Positions 36,382-44,131 of a stretch of 64,000 bases of DNA are shown in pieces (within the stretch, counting starts at the first letter, position 1; every line of letters begins with the position of its first letter). The stretch covers positions 62,001 through 126,000 of the forward strand of contig NZ_JBATVG010000027.1 of the NCBI RefSeq assembly GCF_049671645.1. The letters are read 5' to 3'. Under the pieces are notes generated by a model that did not search any database, was not told the origin of the DNA, and worked only from the letters and a program-made list of their open reading frames with translations. Origin of the DNA: Castellaniella sp049671645 (GTDB lineage Bacteria; Pseudomonadota; Gammaproteobacteria; Burkholderiales; Burkholderiaceae_B). The translations under genes and the position numbers were made by a program.

Positions 36382-37233
36382 CTAGATTGCGACCGGAGCG
36401 ACGATCTTCGGATACGGGTCATAAGCGTCCAGGGTGAAATCCTCGTATTTGAAGGCGAACAGATCCGTCACCGCGGGGTTCAGGTGCATGGTGGGAAAAG
36501 GGCGCGGCGCCCGTTTGAGCTGTTCACGCACCTGGTCGAGATGGTTCAGGTAGATGTGCGCATCACCGAGCGTATGGACGAACTCACCGGGCCGCAGGCC
36601 AGTGACTTGCGCCACCATCAGCGTCAGCAGGGCATAGCAGGCGATGTTGAAGGGCACCCCGAGGAAAAAGTCGCCGCTGCGCTGGTAGAGCTGGCACGAC
36701 AGGCGGCCGTCGGAGACGTAGAACTGGAACAGGGCATGGCATGGAGGCAGCGCCATGTCGCCGATGTCGCCCGGGTTCCAGGCGACCACCATGTGGCGGC
36801 GCGAGTCGGGGTCGGTGCGCAGGGACTCGACGAGTTGCGCGATCTGGTCGATCTCGCGGCCATCGCCGGTCTTCCAGTGCCGCCACTGGCGGCCGTAGAT
36901 TGGCCCCAGATCGCCGTCCTCGGGCGCCCATTCGTCCCAGATCGTCACGCCGCGCTCCTGCAGCCAGCGCGCATTCGTGTCTCCGCGCAGAAACCACAGC
37001 AGCTCGTAGATGATGGACTTCAGGTGCAGCCGCTTGGTCGTCAGCAGCGGGAAGTCCTGTTCCAGGGAAAAGCGCATTTGCATGCCGAACAAGGACAGTG
37101 TGCCGGTGCCTGTCCGGTCGGACTTGCGCGCGCCCCGGGTGAGAATGTCCTCCAGGCGCTCGAGATACTGACATTCGGCGGGGTTGGAACGCGTCTCCCG
37201 ATGTTCCGTCTTCATGCGCGGCTTCCTGTTCAT
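36382..37233 (-). CDS. thyA: thymidylate synthase, coupled to the BMC-locus ABC ATPase gene
   Basis: A complete 283-residue ThyA. Catalytic Cys is in PPCHALFQFYV, folate and dUMP residues in SCQLYQRSGDFFLGVPFNI, and the C-terminus ends KIVAPVAI. It has a basic N-terminal extension of about 20 residues relative to the E. coli enzyme. It methylates dUMP using 5,10-methylene-tetrahydrofolate and makes dihydrofolate. The start overlaps the stop of the ABC ATPase gene by 4 bp, so it is translationally coupled to a transport gene of the microcompartment locus. That is an odd place for a housekeeping gene and suggests a link to folate chemistry there. Confidence 0.95.
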   Translation of the reverse strand: MNRKPRMKTEHRETRSNPAECQYLERLEDILTRGARKSDRTGTGTLSLFGMQMRFSLEQDFPLLTTKRLHLKSIIYELLWFLRGDTNARWLQERGVTIWDEWAPEDGDLGPIYGRQWRHWKTGDGREIDQIAQLVESLRTDPDSRRHMVVAWNPGDIGDMALPPCHALFQFYVSDGRLSCQLYQRSGDFFLGVPFNIACYALLTLMVAQVTGLRPGEFVHTLGDAHIYLNHLDQVREQLKRAPRPFPTMHLNPAVTDLFAFKYEDFTLDAYDPYPKIVAPVAI

Positions 37234-38090
37234 GTCGGGGGGTTGACTGTGTCCTGCACTTCGCTCCTGAGCGCATGCAGCAATTCACTTTGCACCTGGA
37301 TGAAGCGTGAACTGGTGATGAATTCCTGGACCCTGGGCTTGGGCTCGTTGATGTCGATCGCGAGCTTCACCCGGCCCGGTCGCTGGCTCATCAGCAGCAC
37401 ACGGTCGGATACGAATACGGCTTCGGCGACATCGTGCGTGATGAAGATGATGGTCGGTTGATACTGCTGCCAGAGCTGGAGGACCAGTTCCTGCATCATC
37501 AGGCGGGTCTGTGAGTCCAGCGCGCCGAACGGCTCATCCATCAAGATGACGCCGGGCTCTGAAATCAGCGCGCGGGCGATCTGCACGCGTTGCTGCATTC
37601 CGCCGGACAGTTGATAGGGATAGTGCTTTTCGAATCCGGTCAGGCGTACCGCCGCCAGAAGCTGGCGCGCGCGATCCATGTAGATGGCTGAGGACATGCC
37701 CCGGGACTTCACCCCCAGAATGATGTTCTCGAGTACCGTCAGCCAGGGAAACAGCGACGCCTGCTGGAAGACGATCGAGCGATCCGGCCCCGGCTTGTTG
37801 ACCGGCACACCGTCCAGCAGGACCGTGCCGCTGGAGGGGCTTTCAAAGCCCGCGATCATGTTCATTGCCGTCGATTTCCCGCAGCCGGTGGGGCCCAGGA
37901 TGCTGATGATCTCCGTTTTCTTGATCCGGACGTTCAGCGAATCGATCGCCAGGGTCGGTTGGCCGCTGTTGCCATGCTGGGGGTATGTCTTCGAAACATT
38001 CTCGAAGACCACCATGTCCTCGCGGGTATCCGCGTTCGGGGGCGTGTCAGCAGTCGGTGGGCGAGTGTGCCATAAATCATTCATTTTCAT
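37230..38090 (-). CDS. ABC transporter ATP-binding protein (nitrate/sulfonate/taurine type)
   Basis: A 286-residue ATPase with Walker A GPTGCGKST, signature LSGGMQQR and Walker B GVILMDEPFGALD, of the TauB/SsuB/NrtD class. No permease or binding protein is adjacent; the only ones of the same class in the window are at 49133-50976, on the far side of the microcompartment genes. I infer that the three form one importer whose genes flank the locus. It is divergent from the LysR gene (109-bp gap) and coupled to thyA. Confidence 0.9.
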   Translation of the reverse strand: MKMNDLWHTRPPTADTPPNADTREDMVVFENVSKTYPQHGNSGQPTLAIDSLNVRIKKTEIISILGPTGCGKSTAMNMIAGFESPSSGTVLLDGVPVNKPGPDRSIVFQQASLFPWLTVLENIILGVKSRGMSSAIYMDRARQLLAAVRLTGFEKHYPYQLSGGMQQRVQIARALISEPGVILMDEPFGALDSQTRLMMQELVLQLWQQYQPTIIFITHDVAEAVFVSDRVLLMSQRPGRVKLAIDINEPKPRVQEFITSSRFIQVQSELLHALRSEVQDTVNPPT

Positions 38091-38199
38091 TTCTCCAGCC
38101 TCCAGTTGAATTCAGCGTTTTCTTTATTGTCTTTGTATTGGATTTATCGGATCATGTCGTGGGCCTCCCTGGGTTGAATGAATCTCGAGATCGGCGATT

Positions 38200-39144
38200 A
38201 TGATGACTGCGAATCTGCGAAAACTGAGTCACGTGGTGGCGCTTGGAAAATATGGAACATTTGCACAGGCCGCCGATGCGGTTCACCTGAGCCAGCCGGC
38301 ATTCAGCCGCAGTATCCAGTCGATCGAGGACGAGTATGGCGTCAAGCTCTTCCAGCGCAGCACGCGCAAGATCGTTCCGACGCCGTATGGCAAGATCGTC
38401 ATCGCGCGTGCGAACAAAATCCTCCAGGAAGCCCGGGGGCTGCGGCGGGACGTCGAGTTGATGAAGGCGTACGAGTACGGCGAGGTAATGATCGGCATGG
38501 GGCCTGTGCCGGCCGGGATGCTGCTGATCCCCATGGTGTCCAGAATGGTGCGCGAACACCCGAAAATCCGCACGCATGTCGAGATCACCCATTGGCGCAA
38601 TCTGCTGCGCCTGCTGGAAGCCGAGCAAATCGATCTGTTCATCGCCGATACCCATGAATTGCTGGACAGGGAAAACCTCGAAATCATCCCTCTGTCGGAT
38701 CTGCATATCAGCTGTTTCTGCCGTGCAGACCATCCGATTCTGAAGACGGGGAAAAAGATTCCGGTCGAGGCGCTGCACGAATATCCTATCGGGGCCTTTC
38801 GCTTTCCGGATGTCTGGGTCAGCAAGGTCATGGAAGGATTCCACTTCAAGAGCGATCCTCGCACACTCCTGGGTTTTGAATGTGACAATCTGTTGGTGCT
38901 CGAGCAGGTGGCTCTTTCGACCGATATCATCATACTGGGCCCGGTATCCGCCTTTCAGTCATCCGTCAAGGAAAAGAAACTGGTTGAAATCAAGTTGACT
39001 CCCGCGCTCCAGATATTCTCGCATTTTGGCGTTGTTCTCCTGAAAGGGCGGATGCGCTCGCCGGCGGTCGAACTCTTTGTCCAATTTGCGCTCGAAGAAA
39101 TGCCACGGTCCGGCAGGCATCGGCGTGCCATTCCGGCAAAATAG
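38200..39144 (+). CDS. LysR family transcriptional regulator of the BMC locus
   Basis: A 314-residue LysR-type regulator: N-terminal winged helix (about residues 5-65, FAQAADAVHLSQPAFSRSIQSIEDEYGVKLFQR) and a two-lobed co-inducer domain. It lies divergent to the ABC ATPase/thyA operon and convergent with the MTHFR/PanB operon, in the middle of the locus, so it is the best candidate for its substrate-responsive regulator. Two adjacent ATG codons (38200, 38203) are possible starts. Confidence 0.9.
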   Translation: MMTANLRKLSHVVALGKYGTFAQAADAVHLSQPAFSRSIQSIEDEYGVKLFQRSTRKIVPTPYGKIVIARANKILQEARGLRRDVELMKAYEYGEVMIGMGPVPAGMLLIPMVSRMVREHPKIRTHVEITHWRNLLRLLEAEQIDLFIADTHELLDRENLEIIPLSDLHISCFCRADHPILKTGKKIPVEALHEYPIGAFRFPDVWVSKVMEGFHFKSDPRTLLGFECDNLLVLEQVALSTDIIILGPVSAFQSSVKEKKLVEIKLTPALQIFSHFGVVLLKGRMRSPAVELFVQFALEEMPRSGRHRRAIPAK

Positions 39145-39156
39145 CATTCGCATGCG

Positions 39157-40713
39157 TTACTGTTCCGGCTTCGGTTTCTTTCCAGCTCCGATTTTGACGC
39201 GCACCACTTTCGGATTGGTCCCCTCGTAGTAATTGATCCAGGACGAGGTGCCGCGCGTGCCGTCGACGGCGGGCACCAGGACTTCCTCCAGATCCCGGAG
39301 GCGGCCGGTTGCCTTGGCGAGGCGGTACTTCCGATTGTGGACGCATTCGCGGTCCTTGAATTCGCAGACGTTGTCATCCGTACCGGAACAGGGGCCATTG
39401 GCCAGGCCCTTCGGGCAGGTTTCCGGACAGACATAGTTCAGGTGCTCAATGCGGCAGAATCCGCAGGTCTCGCATCCGAGCGCGGCCGATTTCGCCATAT
39501 GTTCAAATTTCAATAGCGCGCGTTTGCCAGGTTCGGTCGAGTTGACTGCCCGCATGAGCGGCCTGAGCGCCTTGGCGCCGATTGCGCCCGGGTCGAACAT
39601 CACCTGGTGTATCCGCGACATGCGACGATACTGGGCCATTTCCTCGCTGGAGGGAGCGGTACCGCCCAAGTCCGGCAGGGCGTCGAGGCTGCCGGGGGCA
39701 GGGCGTTCGCGGCCGAACATGTACAGACCGCCAGGAGGGTTGAACGTCACTGTCCGGCCATCAGGCAGTCGATTGAGATCGGCCCAGGCCTGGTCCCAGG
39801 CATCGCGGCTGGCGATGGTCTGTTCCAGCGTTTCGACCCGGTCGATGATTTCGGACAGCGCTTCGTAGGTTTCGACGCCGCTGAGCTGCACGCCTGCATA
39901 GCCCATGAGCTTGACGCCCACGACCTGCATGGCCAGGCGCTGGTGATAAAGGGCGCGGGCCGCCTCCTTGCCCGTCTTGTATTCTTCCGAGATCAGGGCG
40001 AACAGACTGTCGGACATATAAACGCCGGGCAACCGGCCCGAGTGGATGCCGCGCGCCCAGCCGATGGAGGGCAGCAGGAGGTTGGCGACGATAGGGATGT
40101 CGAAGCCGCGCGCGTCCCGGTACCAGATCAGCTCTTCGAACTTGCGCATGTCCCAGCTGCAGTTCGTGATGATGTAGTTTGCGCCCGCCCCGATCTTCTT
40201 GACCATTTTCAGGTACTGGTTCGCAAGCTCCTCCTCGCGGTACTTGAACGGGGACATGGCGGTGGCGACGGTGCAGTCGCGGTCCATGCTCTTGGCATCC
40301 TGGATCGCAACCACGGACTCATGGTAGCGGGTGCGGCCCGGCCGGGTCGGCTCCATGATCCGGTCGCCGGTCACCAGCAAAAGATTGCATAGTCCCGCAT
40401 CCAAGGCGCTGCGGATCACGCCGGTCGCTTCGTGGGGCAGACGGTCTTTGCCGGCCAGGTGCAGCAGGGGCACCAGGCCGCTGGCCTCGGCGGCGATCTT
40501 GCCGCATTCCACGGTGCTGAAGCATGCGGTGGATTTCACCCGGTCGCCGATGTTGACGCCGCGCATCCGCGGATCGCTCCCGACCCGTTCGGCATTGCGC
40601 GCGAGTTCGTCCAGCGCTTTGCTGCCGTCGCTGAGCAGTGCCGGCACATGCTCCAGGGTATAGAGGAACTGGCTGTCGCGCAGTCCTTCGCGTATCGCAT
40701 TTCGGTAAGCCAT
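39157..40713 (-). CDS. methylenetetrahydrofolate reductase-like protein with Cys-rich C-terminal domain
   Basis: A 518-residue protein. Residues ~10-300 form a MetF-like barrel with Glu21 (in LYTLEHVP) and Asp117 (in LLLVTGDRI) at the positions of the catalytic Glu and flavin-site Asp. Residues ~400-470 match the MTHFR C-terminal domain, with Cys at 414, 417, 420, 429, 433, 442, 450 and 457, which looks like a metal or iron-sulfur site. Such proteins interconvert methylene- and methyl-tetrahydrofolate or serve in demethylation pathways. It is the last gene of an operon with two PanB-like genes (13-bp gap), tying it to one-carbon chemistry of the locus. The electron donor is unknown. Confidence 0.85.
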   Translation of the reverse strand: MAYRNAIREGLRDSQFLYTLEHVPALLSDGSKALDELARNAERVGSDPRMRGVNIGDRVKSTACFSTVECGKIAAEASGLVPLLHLAGKDRLPHEATGVIRSALDAGLCNLLLVTGDRIMEPTRPGRTRYHESVVAIQDAKSMDRDCTVATAMSPFKYREEELANQYLKMVKKIGAGANYIITNCSWDMRKFEELIWYRDARGFDIPIVANLLLPSIGWARGIHSGRLPGVYMSDSLFALISEEYKTGKEAARALYHQRLAMQVVGVKLMGYAGVQLSGVETYEALSEIIDRVETLEQTIASRDAWDQAWADLNRLPDGRTVTFNPPGGLYMFGRERPAPGSLDALPDLGGTAPSSEEMAQYRRMSRIHQVMFDPGAIGAKALRPLMRAVNSTEPGKRALLKFEHMAKSAALGCETCGFCRIEHLNYVCPETCPKGLANGPCSGTDDNVCEFKDRECVHNRKYRLAKATGRLRDLEEVLVPAVDGTRGTSSWINYYEGTNPKVVRVKIGAGKKPKPEQ

Positions 40714-40726
40714 GGTCCACGTGCCT

Positions 40727-41614
40727 TCAACGATTGAGGTCTTGATGCGCAGCGGATGCCTCGCACAGGGACAGGAAGCGCCGGTGCTCTTCCGGCGTCA
40801 TGTGCTGCGTGTGCTCGGCCAGAGGGTAGGCGCCCGCCAGAACATGTTCCTTGTAGGTGCGAAGGCCTTGACCGATGAGCGCCGAAATATCCACGAAAGC
40901 CTTGGCTTGTTTGGGACGCGGGAAGGCGCTGTAGCCGATGGCGTCGCCCGTCCCTATGTACATGCCGTCGGGCGAGGGGCCCGAACTCACGCTGACGATC
41001 GGGACTGGCAGGGTTTCGGCCAAGTACTGTGTGATCTCGAACGGCACGTATTCCAGGATGATCGCGAACGCCCCGGCTTCGACAAATGCGCGCGTGCTGT
41101 CCACGATCGCCGCCGCCTCCACCGCATCCCGGCCCTTGAAGCCGTAGCCGCTTTGTTCGAGCATGCGTGAAGCCTGCATGCCCATGTGCCCGATGACCGG
41201 GATGCCGGCGCGCACGATCTCGGCCACGTGTCTCGCGGTGTGGCGGTTGCCTTCGCACTTGACCGCGTCGGCCCCGCCTTCGCTGACCAGGCGCGCGGCG
41301 TTGCGGACGGATTCCGAGCCGGAAATGTTGTAGCTCATGTACGGCATGTGGGCCACCTTCATGCCGTATTTCACGACCCGGTTGACCGCCTGGGTCAGGA
41401 TGAGCTGTTCTTCGAAACGGACGGTCAGCGGCGTGGGGTGCCCCAGCAGGGACATGGGGCCTGCGTTGCCGTTGATCAGCAGGTCGAATCCGATCTCGTC
41501 GGCGATCGCCGCCATCGGTGCGTCATAGGCGGCAATGCAGACCAAGCGCTCGCCGCGCTGTTTCTTGGCGAGCACGGACTTCACGGTGACTTTCTTTCGC
41601 GGAATTTCGGTCAT
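40727..41614 (-). CDS. PanB-like protein 1 (ketopantoate hydroxymethyltransferase superfamily, altered metal site)
   Basis: A 295-residue TIM-barrel protein of the PanB/PEP-mutase superfamily. Aligned by eye with E. coli PanB, the Mg ligands Asp45 and Asp84 are replaced by Asn50 and His89, while Lys119, Glu121 and Glu188 correspond to Lys112, Glu114 and catalytic Glu181. It is therefore probably not a genuine PanB but an enzyme with related C-C bond chemistry, perhaps tetrahydrofolate-linked. Glu188 and the lysine suggest it is active. Start by AGGAGA. It lies between the paralogue PanB-like 2 (52 bp upstream) and the MTHFR-like gene; the two PanB copies may form a mixed complex (speculative). 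Confidence 0.82.
   Translation of the reverse strand: MTEIPRKKVTVKSVLAKKQRGERLVCIAAYDAPMAAIADEIGFDLLINGNAGPMSLLGHPTPLTVRFEEQLILTQAVNRVVKYGMKVAHMPYMSYNISGSESVRNAARLVSEGGADAVKCEGNRHTARHVAEIVRAGIPVIGHMGMQASRMLEQSGYGFKGRDAVEAAAIVDSTRAFVEAGAFAIILEYVPFEITQYLAETLPVPIVSVSSGPSPDGMYIGTGDAIGYSAFPRPKQAKAFVDISALIGQGLRTYKEHVLAGAYPLAEHTQHMTPEEHRRFLSLCEASAAHQDLNR
41394..41488. repeat. 95-bp identical tract shared by PanB-like genes (copy in gene 1)
   Basis: Identical base for base to 42304-42398 (offset 910), within two paralogous genes that differ more on either side. It encodes the barrel region around Asn50. This is a signature of gene conversion or of strong constraint. Confidence 0.85.
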
Positions 41615-41666
41615 GGCTGAGTCTCCTGGTGGGGGGGCGGGGCGGAGTCGCCGGTGGTTCTTGGCG

Positions 41667-42524
41667 CTACTTCACCAGGCCCAGGAATTTCTCGTGCTCT
41701 TCGGCGGTCATGTGCTGCGTGAATTCGATGTTCGGATAGCTGCCGTTGAGCACTTGCGTCTTGTATTCCCGCAGGCCTTGCTGGATGAGCGGGCGCACGT
41801 CGACGAACGAACCTTCGTGCTTGGGGCGCGGGAAGGCGCTGTAGCCCACCGCGTCTCCGCTGATCAGGTAGATGCCGTCGGGCGAGGCCCCGCCCCCCAC
41901 GCTGATGACAGGCACGGGCAGGGTGCGGGCCAAGTACTGCGTGATTTCGACCGGCACGTATTCGATGATCATGGCGAAGCTGCCAGCTTCTACGAAGGCG
42001 CGCGCGTCCTCGACGATTTTGTAGGCCTCTTCGGCGGAGCGGCCTTTGAAGCCGTAGCCGCTTTGTTCGAGTTTGCGCGAGGCTTGCATGCCCATGTGGC
42101 CCATGACGGGGATGCCGGCGCGCACGATTTCGGCCACGTTCTTGGCAGTGTGTTTGTTGCCTTCGCATTTGACGGCGTCCGCGCCGCCCTCGCTGATGAA
42201 GCGCGCGGCGTTTCGCACGGCCTCTTCCGCGGAAATGTTGTAGGTCATGTAGGGCATGTGGCCCACGACCATGGCGTGCTTCGTGACCCGGCTTACTGCT
42301 TGAGTCAGGATGAGCTGTTCTTCGAAACGGACGGTCAGCGGCGTGGGGTGCCCCAGCAGGGACATGGGGCCTGCGTTGCCGTTGATCAGCAGGTCGAACC
42401 CGATCTCGTCGGCAATGGCGGCCATGGGGGCGTCGTAGACCCCGAGGCTGACGATGATCTCGCCTTTTTCCTTTTTATTCATCAAGTGCTTGATAGTGGT
42501 TTTTTTCCGCTTTTCGGTGCTCAT
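41667..42524 (-). CDS. PanB-like protein 2 (paralogue of PanB-like 1)
   Basis: A 285-residue protein starting MSTEKRKKTT at 42524 after an AGGAGA site; an open frame continues further upstream into the regulatory region but is not supported. It shares with PanB-like 1 the replacements Asn50 and His89 and keeps Lys119, Glu121 and Glu188. A 95-bp stretch (42304-42398) is identical in DNA to 41394-41488, pointing to recent duplication or gene conversion. It is the first gene of the minus-strand operon PanB2-PanB1-MTHFR, driven from the palindrome-rich divergent promoter. Confidence 0.82.
   Translation of the reverse strand: MSTEKRKKTTIKHLMNKKEKGEIIVSLGVYDAPMAAIADEIGFDLLINGNAGPMSLLGHPTPLTVRFEEQLILTQAVSRVTKHAMVVGHMPYMTYNISAEEAVRNAARFISEGGADAVKCEGNKHTAKNVAEIVRAGIPVMGHMGMQASRKLEQSGYGFKGRSAEEAYKIVEDARAFVEAGSFAMIIEYVPVEITQYLARTLPVPVISVGGGASPDGIYLISGDAVGYSAFPRPKHEGSFVDVRPLIQQGLREYKTQVLNGSYPNIEFTQHMTAEEHEKFLGLVK
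42304..42398. repeat. 95-bp identical tract shared by PanB-like genes (copy in gene 2)
   Basis: Partner of 41394-41488; direct repeat 910 bp away. Such a repeat could also recombine to delete one paralogue. Confidence 0.85.
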
Positions 42525-42604
42525 TTGCAGTGTCTCCTGTAGCGCGGTGATGTCGGTGAGGCCGCTGTGCGGCATACCCAGGAGGCAGACTAGCACCGGG
42601 TATT

Positions 42605-42755
42605 CCATACATCCAATGCATTATTTTTTCCTCTTTGATGCAATGAATGCATTTATTGGCGCATCCCGGGATCCCCCTGAGCGAAGACTTCCGAGTGTTT
42701 CTTTAAATTGCAATAAATGCATTGAATTGCTGAAAACAATGCATTGGATGTATGG
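42605..42755. promoter_or_regulatory. divergent promoter with four AATGCATT palindromes (BMC locus operators)
   Basis: This AT-rich 317-bp gap (42525-42841) separates the two main operons of the locus. AATGCATT occurs at 42615, 42646, 42716 and 42738. The outer pair belongs to an 18-bp perfect inverted repeat, CCATACATCCAATGCATT (42605-42622) and its complement (42738-42755). The inner pair lies in CAAT-N-AATGCATT elements at 42641-42658 and 42711-42729. A GATAAT -10-like hexamer at 42766 with TTGGAT at 42744 puts one operator over the -35 of the shell operon. The likely binder is the LysR protein at 38200 (inference). Confidence 0.75.
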
Positions 42756-42841
42756 GATGCCCGATGATAATCTGGCCGCCATGTCACCTTTCAGCACGTC
42801 GTGTCGACAGGCCCCGGCGTCGTAGAACAGGATCTTTCTGT

Positions 42842-43765
42842 ATGAGCCAGAATCCCGCAGTACAACGCAAGCGCGTGACTCCGAACGGCATACGAAGCCG
42901 CAAGAATGGCGCCGGTTCCATCACGATGGTGTCGGCGTACGACTACCCGTTCGCTCGCTGCGCGGACGAGGCCGGCATCGACATCGTGTTTGTGAGCGAT
43001 GCGCTCGCCAGTGTCGGACTGGGGCGCAGCGACACGCTGTCGGTCACGCTCGACGAGATGGTCCATCACACGAAGGCTGTCAGGGCGGGGGCGGGCAACA
43101 GCCTGGTGCTTTCGACCCTGCCATATCTGTCCTATCCGAATCCCCGCGAGGCGATCGCCTCGGCCAGTCGTCTGGTGAAAGAGGGTGGCGCCAACGCCGT
43201 CGAAGTCGAGGGTTGCGCGGACCTGGGGCCTACCGTTCACGCGCTCGTCGACAGTGGCATCGCCGTGGTGGCGCATGTGGGGCTGACCAAGAAAATCGCC
43301 GCGCGCACCGGCAGCTACCGCACGTTGGGCACGGATATGCCGTCGGCGCTCGAAACCGTGGAAGACGCGCTGTCGCTTGCCGACGCCGGCGCTTTTGCCG
43401 TCATCCTGGAATGCATCCCCGACCGCCTCGCGCAGCTCATTACGCAGTTGATCGACGTGCCCACGATCGGCATCGGAGCAGGCCCCTACTGTGATGGCCA
43501 GGGGCTGGTCACCCAGGACATGCTGGGCTTGTTCGACAAGTTCGTTCCCAAGTTCGTGCAGCAGTTCGCCCATCTGGGCCAGGCCGCGATCGAAGGTTAT
43601 GTCCGTTTCCGGGACAGCGTCGAGCAACGCCAGTTTCCTGCATCGCAACATACCGTCCGGGCGGACGATCAGGTCTTGGCCGACATGCTGCGGCACCTGC
43701 GGTCGCTCGACGACAAGGTTTCTTTCAACCACGCCCAGTCGGGTGGCTTCACGGTTGCGGCATAG
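42842..43765 (+). CDS. PanB-like protein 3 (closer to true PanB, but with substituted Lys and Asp)
   Basis: A 307-residue PanB superfamily protein from the ATG at 42842. Its C-terminal half is PanB-like (PTIGIGAGPYCDGQGLVTQDMLGLFDKFVPKF, written here as the region 208-240). Compared with E. coli PanB, the first Mg Asp is kept (Asp53), the second is Thr92, the active-site Lys is replaced by Glu121, while Glu123 and catalytic Glu190 remain. A strict ketopantoate synthase would not be expected to change these. It is the first gene of the shell operon, so its reaction may take place in or at the compartment. No encapsulation helix is evident. Confidence 0.83.
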   Translation: MSQNPAVQRKRVTPNGIRSRKNGAGSITMVSAYDYPFARCADEAGIDIVFVSDALASVGLGRSDTLSVTLDEMVHHTKAVRAGAGNSLVLSTLPYLSYPNPREAIASASRLVKEGGANAVEVEGCADLGPTVHALVDSGIAVVAHVGLTKKIAARTGSYRTLGTDMPSALETVEDALSLADAGAFAVILECIPDRLAQLITQLIDVPTIGIGAGPYCDGQGLVTQDMLGLFDKFVPKFVQQFAHLGQAAIEGYVRFRDSVEQRQFPASQHTVRADDQVLADMLRHLRSLDDKVSFNHAQSGGFTVAA

Positions 43766-43822
43766 GCAGTGGTTCCAGTGTCGTACCCCTTTATTTAAAT
43801 CATCACTTTTGAGGTAGAGAAA

Positions 43823-44131
43823 ATGGCAAACGATGGTCATATCGCTCTGGGTCTGGTGGAAACGCGGGGCCTGGTAGGCGCAATCGAGGCGGCTGACGCC
43901 ATGGTCAAAGCGGCCAATGTGTCGCTGCTGGGCAAGGAGATGATCGGCGGCGGTTTTGTGACCGTGATGGTTCGCGGCGATGTCGGCGCGGTCAAGGCGG
44001 CCACCGACGCGGGGGCGGCCGCAGCCAAGCGGGTCGGCGACCTGGTGTCGGTTCACGTCATTCCGCGCCCGCACGGCGACCTGTCCGCAGTCCTGCCGGC
44101 GCGCGCCGCCGACGCCTCTCACGCCAAGTGA
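43823..44131 (+). CDS. BMC-H shell protein (hexamer)
   Basis: A 102-residue single BMC domain closely resembling PduA/EutM/CcmK: LGLVETRGLVGAIEAADAM at the N-terminus and VTVMVRGDVGAVKAATDAG in the core. Six copies form a hexagonal tile with a central pore. The pore loop reads IGGGF (Gly42-44) where PduA-type proteins have a GSG, which should give a less polar, wider opening. It is the only BMC-H gene in the locus. A GAGGTAG ribosome binding site precedes the ATG. Confidence 0.96.
   Translation: MANDGHIALGLVETRGLVGAIEAADAMVKAANVSLLGKEMIGGGFVTVMVRGDVGAVKAATDAGAAAAKRVGDLVSVHVIPRPHGDLSAVLPARAADASHAK

Noticed and set aside
42842..43765. Calling the third PanB-like gene panB of pantothenate biosynthesis
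   Set aside because: The active-site Lys and the second metal Asp are replaced, there is no panC beside it, and it leads a microcompartment operon.
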